Shown here piece after piece: positions 15,697 through 23,926 of a stretch of 40,194 nt of DNA. The translations under genes were made by a program, and so were the position numbers. The DNA comes from JANYJZ01 sp964523395. Lineage in GTDB: Bacteria; Bacteroidota; Ignavibacteria; UBA10030; SZUA-254. Below the pieces are notes generated by a model. The model was not told the DNA's origin, searched no databases, and was given only the letters and a program-made list of their open reading frames with translations. The DNA is taken from the NCBI GenBank assembly GCA_964523395.1, contig CAZFXS010000020.1:1-40194 (forward strand), in the 5' to 3' direction. Within the stretch, counting starts at the first letter, position 1; each line of letters opens with the position of its first letter.

Positions 15697-16275
15697 CTAT
15701 TTTTCGGCGAGGTGCTTGCGTATGCGGCTTAATGCTTCGGGAGTAATGCCAAGGTATGACGCGATATGAAGCTGAGGAACTCTGTTGGCAATTTGAGGAT
15801 AGTTTTTCATGAAATGAAGATAGCGATCTTCGGCAGAGAGACTGATGAATTCGGTAATTCTCCAGCTGGAAGCGATGTAATTTTTTTGAAGTAGCAACCG
15901 GAAAAAGCGGTCGAATTTAGGGACTTCCTCAAACAAGTGGTCATAAGATGACCGCTTCAGCAGAAGAAGCTCAGAATCTTCCAGTGCGTCTATATTATAG
16001 TGTGCAGGAGTACTTCCCAGATAGCTGCAAAGGTCGGATATCCACCATTCTTCAATGGCAAACTGGACCACATGCTCTTCGCCGGTGTCATCGATTTTAT
16101 AACTCCGGAGACACCCTTTATTGACAAATATGATGACATCATCAACTTCGCCAGCTTGCAACAGGAATTGTTTTTTTCTCACCTTTTTGGGAATAAACAG
16201 TTTTGCAGCCCGGGAGAACTCTTCATCGGTGAGAGTGATGAATTTTGCTATATGATTTCGGAGGACTTCGTACAT
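15697..16275 (-). CDS. Crp/Fnr family transcriptional regulator
   Basis: This 192-residue regulator has an N-terminal cyclic-nucleotide-binding-type beta-barrel (about 25-115, including AGEVDDVIIFVNKGCLRSY) and a C-terminal winged helix ending LHIASYLGITPEALSRIRKHLAEK. It is the short Bacteroidota form that typically lacks Fnr-type iron-sulphur cysteines and many cAMP-contact residues, so its signal is unknown. It heads the row of redox genes that follows on the same strand (reductase, YceI, FMN reductase, mono-cluster protein, pirin) and is the obvious candidate to control them. Confidence 0.92.
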   Translation of the reverse strand: MYEVLRNHIAKFITLTDEEFSRAAKLFIPKKVRKKQFLLQAGEVDDVIIFVNKGCLRSYKIDDTGEEHVVQFAIEEWWISDLCSYLGSTPAHYNIDALEDSELLLLKRSSYDHLFEEVPKFDRFFRLLLQKNYIASSWRITEFISLSAEDRYLHFMKNYPQIANRVPQLHIASYLGITPEALSRIRKHLAEK

Positions 16276-16341
16276 ATGTTTGAAATTAGAATGATTGTAA
16301 GATAATTAATCCTCCGCAAAAGTAAAAGCCAAAAATATCAA

Positions 16342-16797
16342 TCAATCCCAAACATATCTTTCATTATACTCGGTTTGATACCGTTCAAGGAACTCGCGAA
16401 ATTCGTCTTGAAATAGTTTCCTCCGGTGATGCTTTTCCTGATTTAGGATATACACTCGCACCTGTTCCACTTGTGATTGACTCACAGAAAATACACCATA
16501 ACCGCTTTGCCACGCAAACTTCCTCAAAATAAGGTCTTTAGTTTTAATCCATTTTGAAGAACTGCGTTTGATTTCTCCAACCAAGTCGGCAATCGAAATA
16601 TTTTTTGAAAGACAACAGAGGATATGTACATGATCAGCAACTCCTCCAACCGTAATCACGAGAGAATCAAGGTTTTTACAAGCTCCACCAAGATAGGCAT
16701 GCATTTCTGAACGAAGTGATTTATTTGCAAGAAACGGTTGACGTTGTTTGGTAGAAAAAATAATGTGAATATAAACCTTTGCAAGTGACTGCGACAT
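16342..16797 (-). CDS. IS200/IS605-like Y1 transposase (REP-associated, RAYT type)
   Basis: This 151-residue protein is a complete single-domain HUH transposase: HVH at 56-58, catalytic tyrosine Tyr116 in YILNQEKHH, and the family ending EFLERYQTEYNERYVWD. An ORF can be extended to a GTG at 16821, but the ATG at 16797 has AAGGGAGG seven bases before it and gives the normal start (MSQSLAKVYIHIIFS). There is no tnpB partner. The 5' flank carries a block of short GC-rich hairpins ending in GATATC-like tails, the arrangement of RAYT genes that mobilise or maintain REP palindromes. The gene appears intact. Confidence 0.93.
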   Translation of the reverse strand: MSQSLAKVYIHIIFSTKQRQPFLANKSLRSEMHAYLGGACKNLDSLVITVGGVADHVHILCCLSKNISIADLVGEIKRSSSKWIKTKDLILRKFAWQSGYGVFSVSQSQVEQVRVYILNQEKHHRRKLFQDEFREFLERYQTEYNERYVWD

Positions 16798-16817
16798 GGA
16801 AATGCCTCCCTTCATTA

Positions 16818-17010
16818 TCACACCCTTACAGGGTTGTGAGTGTTTGTTTTTTTTATTTTCGATGGCCGGGACGATGTCCCGCCCTTTAGTACTTTACCCC
16901 TTTGGGGTATTTTTTGTATCTAACCCCGAAGGGGTTAGATATTTCAGGGTTGGGATATCATACCAACCAAACGAAAAGTGCATAATACAAGCCCTGAAAG
17001 GGCGTGATAT
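16818..17010. repeat. Block of REP-like palindromes flanking the RAYT gene
   Basis: Five short hairpins follow each other: ACCCT/AGGGT at 16822-16834 (with outer TCAC/TGTGA), CGGGAC/GTCCCG at 16867-16881, TACCCC/GGGGTA at 16895-16909, an 11-base-arm palindrome at 16917-16941 with core CCCC-GAA-GGGG, and GCCCT/AGGGC at 16991-17003. Three have GAA or TTT loops, and several carry a GATAT tail (16938-16942, 16954-16958, 17005-17009). This matches REP sequences next to their RAYT transposase. The last hairpin could also serve as terminator for the gene ending at 17027. Confidence 0.75.
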
Positions 17011-17026
17011 CTTTCTTTTGAAAAAA

Positions 17027-18262
17027 TTATTTCATCAATACCATTTTTTTCGTTTCACTATAACTTCCGGCAATCAAACGATACGTATACACGCCGCTCG
17101 TCAGATTACGCGCGTCAAACCGGACTGACTGCTCTCCTGCTTCCTGCGTTTCGTTTATCAACGTTGCTACTTCCCTACCCAATACATCATATACTTTTAG
17201 CGTCACCAAACTATTTACTAATAACAAGTAACGAATAACCGTTGTTGGATTGAATGGGTTTGGATAATTTTGAGCCACCGAAAATGTTTGCGGAAGATTA
17301 TGCCTATTTTCTTGCACAGAAGTAACAGGCTGCACACTGCGGAAATCACCACCAATAGCAGTCCCGGCATAAATGTATCCCGATGAATCAAAGGCAAACG
17401 CATAGACAAAGAGATCCAACAAGCCAGTATTTACTTCTTCCCAGCTGCCGCCGTTGTTAGTGGAGCGAAATACACCTCCCCCGGATGTACCCACATATAT
17501 TGTACCATCATCCTGAATTCCCAACGCTCCGATGAACGGCGTTGTAAGCCCGGAGTTTACAGGAACCCACACCGTATCACCTGCCAAAAGCCGGAATACG
17601 CCGTCGGTATTTCCTCCGGCAAAAACATCACCGTTACTGTTCACCGCAAGCGCGCGGATAAGCGGATCGGTCATTCCGTTATTATATGATTCCCACGTGT
17701 CACCATTATCGGTCGAGCGGAACATTCCAAGATCGTCAGACCCGGCGAACATTGTTCCGGAAGGAATGATAACAAGAGCTGCAATATCTGTTGATGTTAG
17801 ACCTGTAGTAAGCCGGGTCCAGGTACTACCAAAATCAGTAGAACGATAGAGACCGCCGAGATCAGTCCCGGCATAAACATGATCACTACTGTTAGTGACA
17901 ATGGAAAGAACAAGCGAATCCGGAAAACCGTTTGTCAGCGGTGTCCAATTCACTCCATTGTCAGTCGAAAGAAAAATACCGCTTTCCGTTCCCGCGTAGA
18001 GGCGATTGTTTTTATCTATGCCAAGAGATTGCATAGTGACGCCGTTGGTGTTTGACATGAGTTGCCAGGATGTTCCGTTATTCGAGGAACGGAAAAGTCC
18101 TTCAGAAGTACCGGTGTACAGGTAACCGTTGTTCCCCGCAACAATGGCGCGGACAGACAGGTCGGTTAACCCGGTATTAATTTCCTGCCAGAAGTTTTGA
18201 CTGAAGATCGAAGAAGCAGAAACTAAAAGGACATAAAAAACCAACAAAAATCTTTTCAGCAT
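17027..18262 (-). CDS. Secreted BNR/Ycf48-like beta-propeller protein with T9SS sorting domain
   Basis: This 411-residue protein has a signal peptide (1-21, ending SIFSQ) followed by about seven blades of 40 residues with the pattern 'YAGT-x-x-G-[IL]-F-R-S-T-D-N-G-x-x-W'. This is the sialidase/BNR or Ycf48-type repeat, here most like the photosystem-stability-factor-like propellers common in environmental Bacteroidota. The last 80 residues form a T9SS sorting domain (FSVAQNYPNPFNPTTVIRY...KKMVLMK). Start chosen by AGAGGTGA seven bases upstream. No catalytic sialidase residues are evident, so it is probably a binding or structural surface protein. Confidence 0.9.
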   Translation of the reverse strand: MLKRFLLVFYVLLVSASSIFSQNFWQEINTGLTDLSVRAIVAGNNGYLYTGTSEGLFRSSNNGTSWQLMSNTNGVTMQSLGIDKNNRLYAGTESGIFLSTDNGVNWTPLTNGFPDSLVLSIVTNSSDHVYAGTDLGGLYRSTDFGSTWTRLTTGLTSTDIAALVIIPSGTMFAGSDDLGMFRSTDNGDTWESYNNGMTDPLIRALAVNSNGDVFAGGNTDGVFRLLAGDTVWVPVNSGLTTPFIGALGIQDDGTIYVGTSGGGVFRSTNNGGSWEEVNTGLLDLFVYAFAFDSSGYIYAGTAIGGDFRSVQPVTSVQENRHNLPQTFSVAQNYPNPFNPTTVIRYLLLVNSLVTLKVYDVLGREVATLINETQEAGEQSVRFDARNLTSGVYTYRLIAGSYSETKKMVLMK

Positions 18263-18383
18263 GTGTATTCACCTCTTATTATGAGTCAAAGAAACATGTG
18301 AATATATCGGTTCCGATGAAGACATGCAACCGGAATATTGGTTAATTTCGCGGACTTGCAAACTATCACCGTGTTAGATAAAT

Positions 18384-18391
18384 TAATTTTG
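18384..18391 (+). promoter_or_regulatory. Possible Bacteroidota-type -7 promoter element
   Basis: TAATTTTG fits the TAnnTTTG -7 consensus used by Bacteroidota housekeeping sigma and lies 52 bases before the TlpA-like start. A TTG at 18356 is the only -33 candidate, but the spacing is longer than normal, so this is weak. Confidence 0.25.
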
Positions 18392-18442
18392 TATCTTCAA
18401 ATCAGGAGAGAAGAATTTACCCATGAAACAGGAGTAATCTGC

Positions 18443-19408
18443 ATGCGCCTATTTTTCATCGCATTCACCGCACTTATTCTCACAACATCTTGCGTAAACG
18501 GACAAACTGCGGTAACACCCACTGCACCGGCAACACCAGCCACTCCGGCACCACCGTCACCCGTCAGCGGTATCCGGAACAAAATTTCCGCTGGAGATTT
18601 GCTGAGTGCGGAGTCAATCCTTGAAGTTCACAGGATAAAGTACGGCGAGGATGGCCCGTGGCTTGTGGGACTTTCCTGGCTGGCACGTGGAGCGCTTCTC
18701 CTACACGATACCGCAAAAGCAAGAGAATATGCCGCAAAGACTATCGCAGTCTGCAGCGAAAAAATCGCAAGCGGCACATCAATCGAAAAAGATAACAATC
18801 TCGAATACGCATTTGGTTCTGCAATCGAAGTGGAAGCACAGCGGATGGAACACAACTATGGATCGGCACAGGCTGCGGAATATCTCCGCAGTAAACTCGC
18901 GCAAGTAAAAGGCCCCGTCTCGCTGATCTCACGCCTTAACAAACGGCTCAACATGTTGACGCTCACCGGCAAGCCGGCACCCGAACTCAGCGTTGAAGAT
19001 TTCATCGGCACACAACCTCCTTTGCTTACATCTCTGCGGGGCAAACCAGTGCTGTTGTTTGTCTGGGCGGAAGGATGCGGGGATTGTAAAGCACAATCGG
19101 AGCCGCTTGCTCGGGCAATATCCCGCTACAGGGAAAAAGATGTTCAACTCGTGACGCTGACCCGCTATTACGATGCCGATAGTCTCCGCTCAACAGAAAA
19201 AGCAAGAGTTGACAGCGTGTGGAAGGCCGTGTATTCCGGCGTAGGCAAAGTCCCGATGGTGATCAGCACCGCTTCGATGGAACGCTATGGCGGCTCAAGC
19301 ACACCGACATTTGTGTTTATCGACCGCGTGGGCATCGTACGGAAGTATACTCCCACCCGCCTCACTGAAGAAGAGTTGGTTCGTTCGATTGAGATGATGT
19401 TGCAATAG
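18443..19408 (+). CDS. Periplasmic TlpA-like thioredoxin-fold protein
   Basis: Starting at the ATG of 18443, with AGGAG eight bases before it, this is a 321-residue exported protein. The signal sequence MRLFFIAFTALILTTSC could be a lipoprotein signal with Cys17, or a standard one. A proline/alanine/threonine linker (25-40) and a helical region (45-170) follow, then a TlpA/thioredoxin domain with the redox motif CGDC at 212-215 in the WAEGCGDCKAQSEPL context, and the cis-proline region near GSSTPTFVFID. It probably handles disulphides or acts as a peroxiredoxin-like thiol protein in the periplasm. A longer frame to 18338 lacks a ribosome-binding site and would disrupt the signal peptide. Confidence 0.9.
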   Translation: MRLFFIAFTALILTTSCVNGQTAVTPTAPATPATPAPPSPVSGIRNKISAGDLLSAESILEVHRIKYGEDGPWLVGLSWLARGALLLHDTAKAREYAAKTIAVCSEKIASGTSIEKDNNLEYAFGSAIEVEAQRMEHNYGSAQAAEYLRSKLAQVKGPVSLISRLNKRLNMLTLTGKPAPELSVEDFIGTQPPLLTSLRGKPVLLFVWAEGCGDCKAQSEPLARAISRYREKDVQLVTLTRYYDADSLRSTEKARVDSVWKAVYSGVGKVPMVISTASMERYGGSSTPTFVFIDRVGIVRKYTPTRLTEEELVRSIEMMLQ

Positions 19409-19450
19409 TGTTTTATTCACGCAATGTTAAAATTAAGAAAGGGATGAAGT

Positions 19451-19813
19451 ATGAAATATGCGGATGGATTTGTTTTCCCGATGCCCAGGAAAAACCTCCG
19501 GGCATATCGCCTTATGGCAAAAAAAGCATGCAAGGTTTGGCTCGATCATGGCGCTCTGGAATATCGCGAATGTATTGGGGATGATGTTAAGTCGGGTTGG
19601 GGTATTCCGTTTCCCAAGCTGACAAAAATGAAACGGGGCGAGACTGTGGTGTTTTCGTGGATTGTGTATAAGTCGCGTGCGCACCGCGACAAGGTAAACG
19701 CCAACGTCATGAAAGATAAGCGGCTTGAGAAAATGATGGATCCGAAGAAAATGCCGTTCGATATTAAACGGATGACCTACGGCGGGTTTAAAATAATCGT
19801 CAGCAGTAAGTAA
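19451..19813 (+). CDS. DUF1428 family protein
   Basis: This 120-residue cytoplasmic protein matches the DUF1428 (YbaA-like) family along its whole length: YADGFVFPMPRKNLRAYR, WLDHGALEYRECIGDDV, VFSWIVYKSRAHRDKVNA, MMDPKKMPFDIKRMTYGGFK. The fold is a dimeric alpha/beta barrel related to antibiotic monooxygenases, and the biochemical role is not known. It follows the TlpA-like gene by 42 bases on the same strand and precedes a large bidirectional hairpin. Confidence 0.93.
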   Translation: MKYADGFVFPMPRKNLRAYRLMAKKACKVWLDHGALEYRECIGDDVKSGWGIPFPKLTKMKRGETVVFSWIVYKSRAHRDKVNANVMKDKRLEKMMDPKKMPFDIKRMTYGGFKIIVSSK

Positions 19814-19820
19814 TAAGGCA

Positions 19821-19870
19821 AGACCTCCGATTTCTTCCTACAATTTTTACAGGAAAGAAATCGGAGGTCT
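19821..19870. terminator. Bidirectional hairpin between converging genes
   Basis: Sixteen-base perfect arms (19821-19836 and 19855-19870, core ACCTCCGATTTC) are extended by CCT/AGG around an AT-rich loop. It lies 7 bases after the DUF1428 stop and 11 bases beyond the stop of the opposing secreted-protein gene. Its CTCCGATTTCTT core recurs at 31108 and, in part, at 38962. Confidence 0.75.
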
Positions 19871-19881
19871 GCGTTTAAACA

Positions 19882-22800
19882 TTATTTCATCAGCAACATT
19901 TTCTTTGTAGCGGTATATGCTCCCGCGATCAACCGGTACGTATAGACGCCGCTTGACATCTTCCCTGCATCCAGTTGAACCGATTTGAAACCGGCATCTT
20001 GTATCTCATCGACAAGCATTACCACCTCCTCACCCAACACATTGTAAATTTTCAGCGTTACATAGCTGTCGTTCGCTAATTGATAACGAATAACCGTCGA
20101 CGGATTAAACGGGTTAGGAAAATTTTGTTCCAGTAAAAATTCACGAGGAATTGTGAATTGCGAATGGCGGATTTCGGATTCCGGTGGAGAAGGCGGAATT
20201 TCTTCCGTCGGAACAATAACTATGCGGTTGGATGATGTTGTAAATGTTGGTGAAAGATTCAATTGTCCGGCTTGATTTACTTTCACCCAGTACGCTTTTC
20301 CGGGAATAAGAGTATCGGCATTCGAATAGAAGAGATCATAGCCGAAGAATTGGCTCGCGATCATTCCTCCGGGAGTGGAAGTAATTTGCGATACGGGAAT
20401 GGGGTTGCCGATTGAGCCTATGAGATTCCATCCCGCGGAAACATCAAACGTATCTGCAGGAAGCGGATATCCGGTGACGTCCTGATTCATAGCAGAACCA
20501 TATTTGACCCAGTAACCTGCCCCATTACGGAGTGTATCCTCCGAGGCATATTGTCCGGCAGTATAAGAAAAGACATTACTTATCGCGTCCGGAAAGATAA
20601 CTGTTTTATGGAAGTCTGATGCAGTTATGGGAACACTTACCATATTCCAGCCCTGATTAAGGTTCAGTTGTGCCGTTGTTGTATTTCCTAATACTTCAGG
20701 AGGAGGCGGTGGCGGCGTCTCTGCATCCGGTACTATGGTAATGAGGCTGTCGGGTAACGGTCCATCCGATGACGCGAGGATCAATGTCCCGCTCTGATTT
20801 ACTTTTACCCAATACGCATTTCCGGGGAACAGAGTATCTACTACATTGTATGACGAAGAATATCCAAAGAATTGACTGGTAACAAGTCCACCCGGAATTG
20901 AACCAATGTCAGAAACGGCAACCGGGTCACTGATGGAACCGATGAAATTCCATCCTGAAGTAACAGTAATAGAATCTTCCAGATATAATGTTCCTGAAAT
21001 CGAATCTGTCGCAGTGGCATCGTATTTTATCCAATACCCGACGCCGGGGATTATGGTATCAACAGCAACATACGTTCCTGATGCACTGTAAGGTGTCATA
21101 CCCGGTGTATTTGTCGGACCTATCCACGTATAAGCGTTGCTTGTGGCTCCTGGATACAGATTAGTAGTCGAATTCGGGGGACCGGCAGATGGACTAACAG
21201 CATTTGCTCCTACAGAGAAAGTGGAGCTTAAGACGCCGGGGCGCGTAGCAAAGGACCGGGAAAATTCTGAACTGTTGCCGGATGCATCAGTTGCGATAGC
21301 AATAAGCCGACTGCACGTACAGGAGTCCATTGAAACAGAGAATTCCCCGTTGCCGTCAACGTAACCGGAAGCAAGCCATTGACGACCCTGAAACGTGGTA
21401 CTACTTCCGGCTTGTGCCGTATAGATATCGATAAGCGAGCCGGGTCGATGGTGTGTTCCGTAAACAAGCGAAGTTCCGTCACCATACACTGTATATACTC
21501 GGATTACAGGTGGTCGTATTCCATTTTGCTCTGCACTTGTCCGGGCAAATCGAATTCCCCGAGATACGTTACCTTGAAAGTCGTTTTTCCTGATCGTGTT
21601 CCCGTGCGGAATTCCCAGTCCCTGATAACCTTTAATGATTATGCCTGCCGAGGAAGCTAGTGTTCCTTGTGCTCCATTATTCCAAATCGTGTTTGGTGCA
21701 AAATCTAGTGTGAGTGCTGAACCGATGATGTTATCCGTAGCATGATAGTCGATAGATATACCGCAGGCCTGATTCAGGATAATTGTGTTACCGGAAATAC
21801 GGTGGCCCGTCGACAGAAGATCGGGTGTTCCCTCATAACCGCTAATAGATATTCCTACAGTATTCGTGCTAATAAGATTATTTGCCACGGCACTGCGCTT
21901 TGACCCGGGTCCAAGTTGAATTCCGGTTTGGTTGCCCAGCCAGTACACTCCGGTGATATCCGTGCCGATGTAGTTTCCAAGAATGTATGTCGTATCCGCA
22001 TTTGCTCCCAACGAAATACCCGACACGCTATTCCCTGAAATAATATTTCTTTTCCCGGGATGAACCAGGCTACCGATTGTCAGGGCGTGCTGGAATTGAA
22101 CCGTTATTCCAAACTCGTTAGGGATCTTTGAAGTACCGGTTGGGTCCGTTCCAATGAGATTCCCGATAATCTCGTTATGGCCAAATGTCAGTCCAGTCTC
22201 AGTGGAATCACCGACAAGGGCAATACCCTGCTTGTTTCCGGAAATAACATTAGCTTCCCCAGGTGTTGTGCCACCAATAACATTCCTGCTTGAGTTCGTT
22301 ACAAACACTCCAAATTGATTAGCATTCGCAGTGCCCCCACTGGTAATACCGATATAATTTCCCTTGACAACATTGTCATCACCGATGAGGTTAATTGCTG
22401 CTTGCTTCATCCCGAAAAAAATATTTCGTTCATCCGGAGCACTGCCTCCGATAATATTTCCTGATCCCGCCACGTCAATTGCTTCGGTCGCATTCGAAAA
22501 CGTGAGGCCCTGAATGGTTGTATTGTCTTCCAGAGCCATAAGAAACGAGAATGGCCCTGCACCATTAATATAAGGAAGACCGTTCGTACCCTTTATCCGG
22601 GAGCCACTCGGTGGGCCAAAGCCCATCTGACCGTTCAGAAAATCAACTGTGATAACTCCTAATCCTGCCCCGGTGAACGTGACGTACGCGGCTTGCCCCA
22701 AAGCAGACGCTTCCTGGAGTGCAGCCTGGAGTGTACATCGTTTTTTCTCGTCCATGCAAATTCCGTCCATGGATTCATCAATGTCCTCTGTTAATGTATC

Positions 22801-22947
22801 GTCCCATGCATAGGCGAACTCGTCATTCTCAGCCGAATTGACGACAGAGACCATTTGCGCATGAAGTGGTGAGAATAAACCAGCGGCAAGCCAACAGCCG
22901 ACAAAGAGTACCAGATTAAAAAAATAAAAATGATGTCGCATGTTCAT
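19882..22947 (-). CDS. Secreted parallel beta-helix protein with GYWVK domains and T9SS sorting domain
   Basis: This is a 1021-residue protein. The ATG at 22947 has GGAG five bases before it and gives a clean signal peptide (ending PLHAQ); the longer frame runs into the upstream gene. N-terminal region: a CSLREA-like entry (KRCTLQAALQEASA), then about 400 residues of right-handed beta-helix with NVIGGTTPGEANVISGN and IGNLIGTDPTGTSKIPN repeats. Next come two GWN/GYWVK tandem domains (about 590-725 and 765-900) and a T9SS sorting domain in the last 85 residues (FLLEQNFPNPFNP...KKMLLMK). Beta-helix repeats of this kind occur in polysaccharide-binding or -cleaving surface proteins, but no catalytic motif is evident. 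It is the third gene of a probable operon from 27172. Confidence 0.88.
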   Translation of the reverse strand: MNMRHHFYFFNLVLFVGCWLAAGLFSPLHAQMVSVVNSAENDEFAYAWDDTLTEDIDESMDGICMDEKKRCTLQAALQEASALGQAAYVTFTGAGLGVITVDFLNGQMGFGPPSGSRIKGTNGLPYINGAGPFSFLMALEDNTTIQGLTFSNATEAIDVAGSGNIIGGSAPDERNIFFGMKQAAINLIGDDNVVKGNYIGITSGGTANANQFGVFVTNSSRNVIGGTTPGEANVISGNKQGIALVGDSTETGLTFGHNEIIGNLIGTDPTGTSKIPNEFGITVQFQHALTIGSLVHPGKRNIISGNSVSGISLGANADTTYILGNYIGTDITGVYWLGNQTGIQLGPGSKRSAVANNLISTNTVGISISGYEGTPDLLSTGHRISGNTIILNQACGISIDYHATDNIIGSALTLDFAPNTIWNNGAQGTLASSAGIIIKGYQGLGIPHGNTIRKNDFQGNVSRGIRFARTSAEQNGIRPPVIRVYTVYGDGTSLVYGTHHRPGSLIDIYTAQAGSSTTFQGRQWLASGYVDGNGEFSVSMDSCTCSRLIAIATDASGNSSEFSRSFATRPGVLSSTFSVGANAVSPSAGPPNSTTNLYPGATSNAYTWIGPTNTPGMTPYSASGTYVAVDTIIPGVGYWIKYDATATDSISGTLYLEDSITVTSGWNFIGSISDPVAVSDIGSIPGGLVTSQFFGYSSSYNVVDTLFPGNAYWVKVNQSGTLILASSDGPLPDSLITIVPDAETPPPPPPEVLGNTTTAQLNLNQGWNMVSVPITASDFHKTVIFPDAISNVFSYTAGQYASEDTLRNGAGYWVKYGSAMNQDVTGYPLPADTFDVSAGWNLIGSIGNPIPVSQITSTPGGMIASQFFGYDLFYSNADTLIPGKAYWVKVNQAGQLNLSPTFTTSSNRIVIVPTEEIPPSPPESEIRHSQFTIPREFLLEQNFPNPFNPSTVIRYQLANDSYVTLKIYNVLGEEVVMLVDEIQDAGFKSVQLDAGKMSSGVYTYRLIAGAYTATKKMLLMK

Positions 22948-22996
22948 ATTAACTCCATTAAAAGAATAATGTGTTTGCTGATTTTCTTGCCTTGCT

Positions 22997-23914
22997 TCAT
23001 TTACCCGTTGAAGGCGGCGTAATAATCCACTTCGAGGGATGCGCATCAATAACAATTTTTGTGGCATACGCATTTTTGTCCAATTCCTGCAGGCATTTGA
23101 TTGCCGTATCCCAATCTCCTTTGTGGTCAGGCTGGACTCCAGACAATTTCATCATCTTATCACCAAGCTTCGTCGCCTCGTCGAACTGCATTTTGGCCAT
23201 TGCATCTGTGTATTTTTTCTGAACGTCTTCCAGTTCTTTCTTACGGGCTTCCGCAGGTGCAGTAAAGTATTTATCATAGATGACCTCGTCCATTGAAAGA
23301 GCTCCCGGGAAACCGTCTTTACGTTTCTCTTTCGTTTCCACAAAGTAGGCCGTCTTTAAATGTTCGTACTTGCTTTTTATCTGCTTCAGTTCCGCATCTT
23401 CCAGGTGTTTCTGCATCTTTGCAGGATCGATACCATCCGCTTCCGTAAATCGTTGAATATACGAACTCTCCAGAACCTGATAGATTTTTACGACGGAATA
23501 ATTTGGGCTGCCGTTAATGGGTGGACCCGTAATCGTAACACCGGCGAACGTTCCTCCGTAAAAACTTTCGCCTCCTTCTCCTATGCTTCCTCCACGCTTT
23601 GTTACAATATCAACCACATCCCCAAAGCGAATCACTTCTTTGTTGTAGACGTAATCCTTATCGTACTCTTCGAAGGGTCCAAGAATCTTGGCGTAATACG
23701 CTTTCACTTTCTCCATGGGGTCTTTTGAATAATACGTTCGTCCTCGCGCTGCATCGATCTTCTTCCATGTAAGATCAGCCGCACCCGGATGCGTCTCAGT
23801 GACTGAGCCGGGATATTGTGGTGCGAGCAATCCATCATTCCCCTGCGCATAACAAGAAGAACCCCGGACGTTCAACGCAACCAGTACAAACAAAGTTATC
23901 AGCAGAGCTTTCAT
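22997..23914 (-). CDS. Exported protein of unknown function
   Basis: This 305-residue protein has a signal peptide (1-24, ending CYAQG) and a strong GGAGAGGAG ribosome-binding site. The mature part begins with a small alpha/beta region (PGSVTETHPGAADLTWKK...YAKILGPFEEY) and continues with a long charged helical segment (about 165-260, rich in K/E: AEARKKELEDVQKKYTDAMAKMQFDEATKLGDKM), probably coiled coil. There is no sorting domain, so it should stay in the periplasm. It sits 12 bases after the HAF/peptidase-like gene and 49 before the beta-helix gene, so it may be an accessory factor for these exported proteins. I do not recognise a named family. Confidence 0.82.
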   Translation of the reverse strand: MKALLITLFVLVALNVRGSSCYAQGNDGLLAPQYPGSVTETHPGAADLTWKKIDAARGRTYYSKDPMEKVKAYYAKILGPFEEYDKDYVYNKEVIRFGDVVDIVTKRGGSIGEGGESFYGGTFAGVTITGPPINGSPNYSVVKIYQVLESSYIQRFTEADGIDPAKMQKHLEDAELKQIKSKYEHLKTAYFVETKEKRKDGFPGALSMDEVIYDKYFTAPAEARKKELEDVQKKYTDAMAKMQFDEATKLGDKMMKLSGVQPDHKGDWDTAIKCLQELDKNAYATKIVIDAHPSKWIITPPSTGK

Positions 23915-23926
23915 ATTGCTCCTCTC

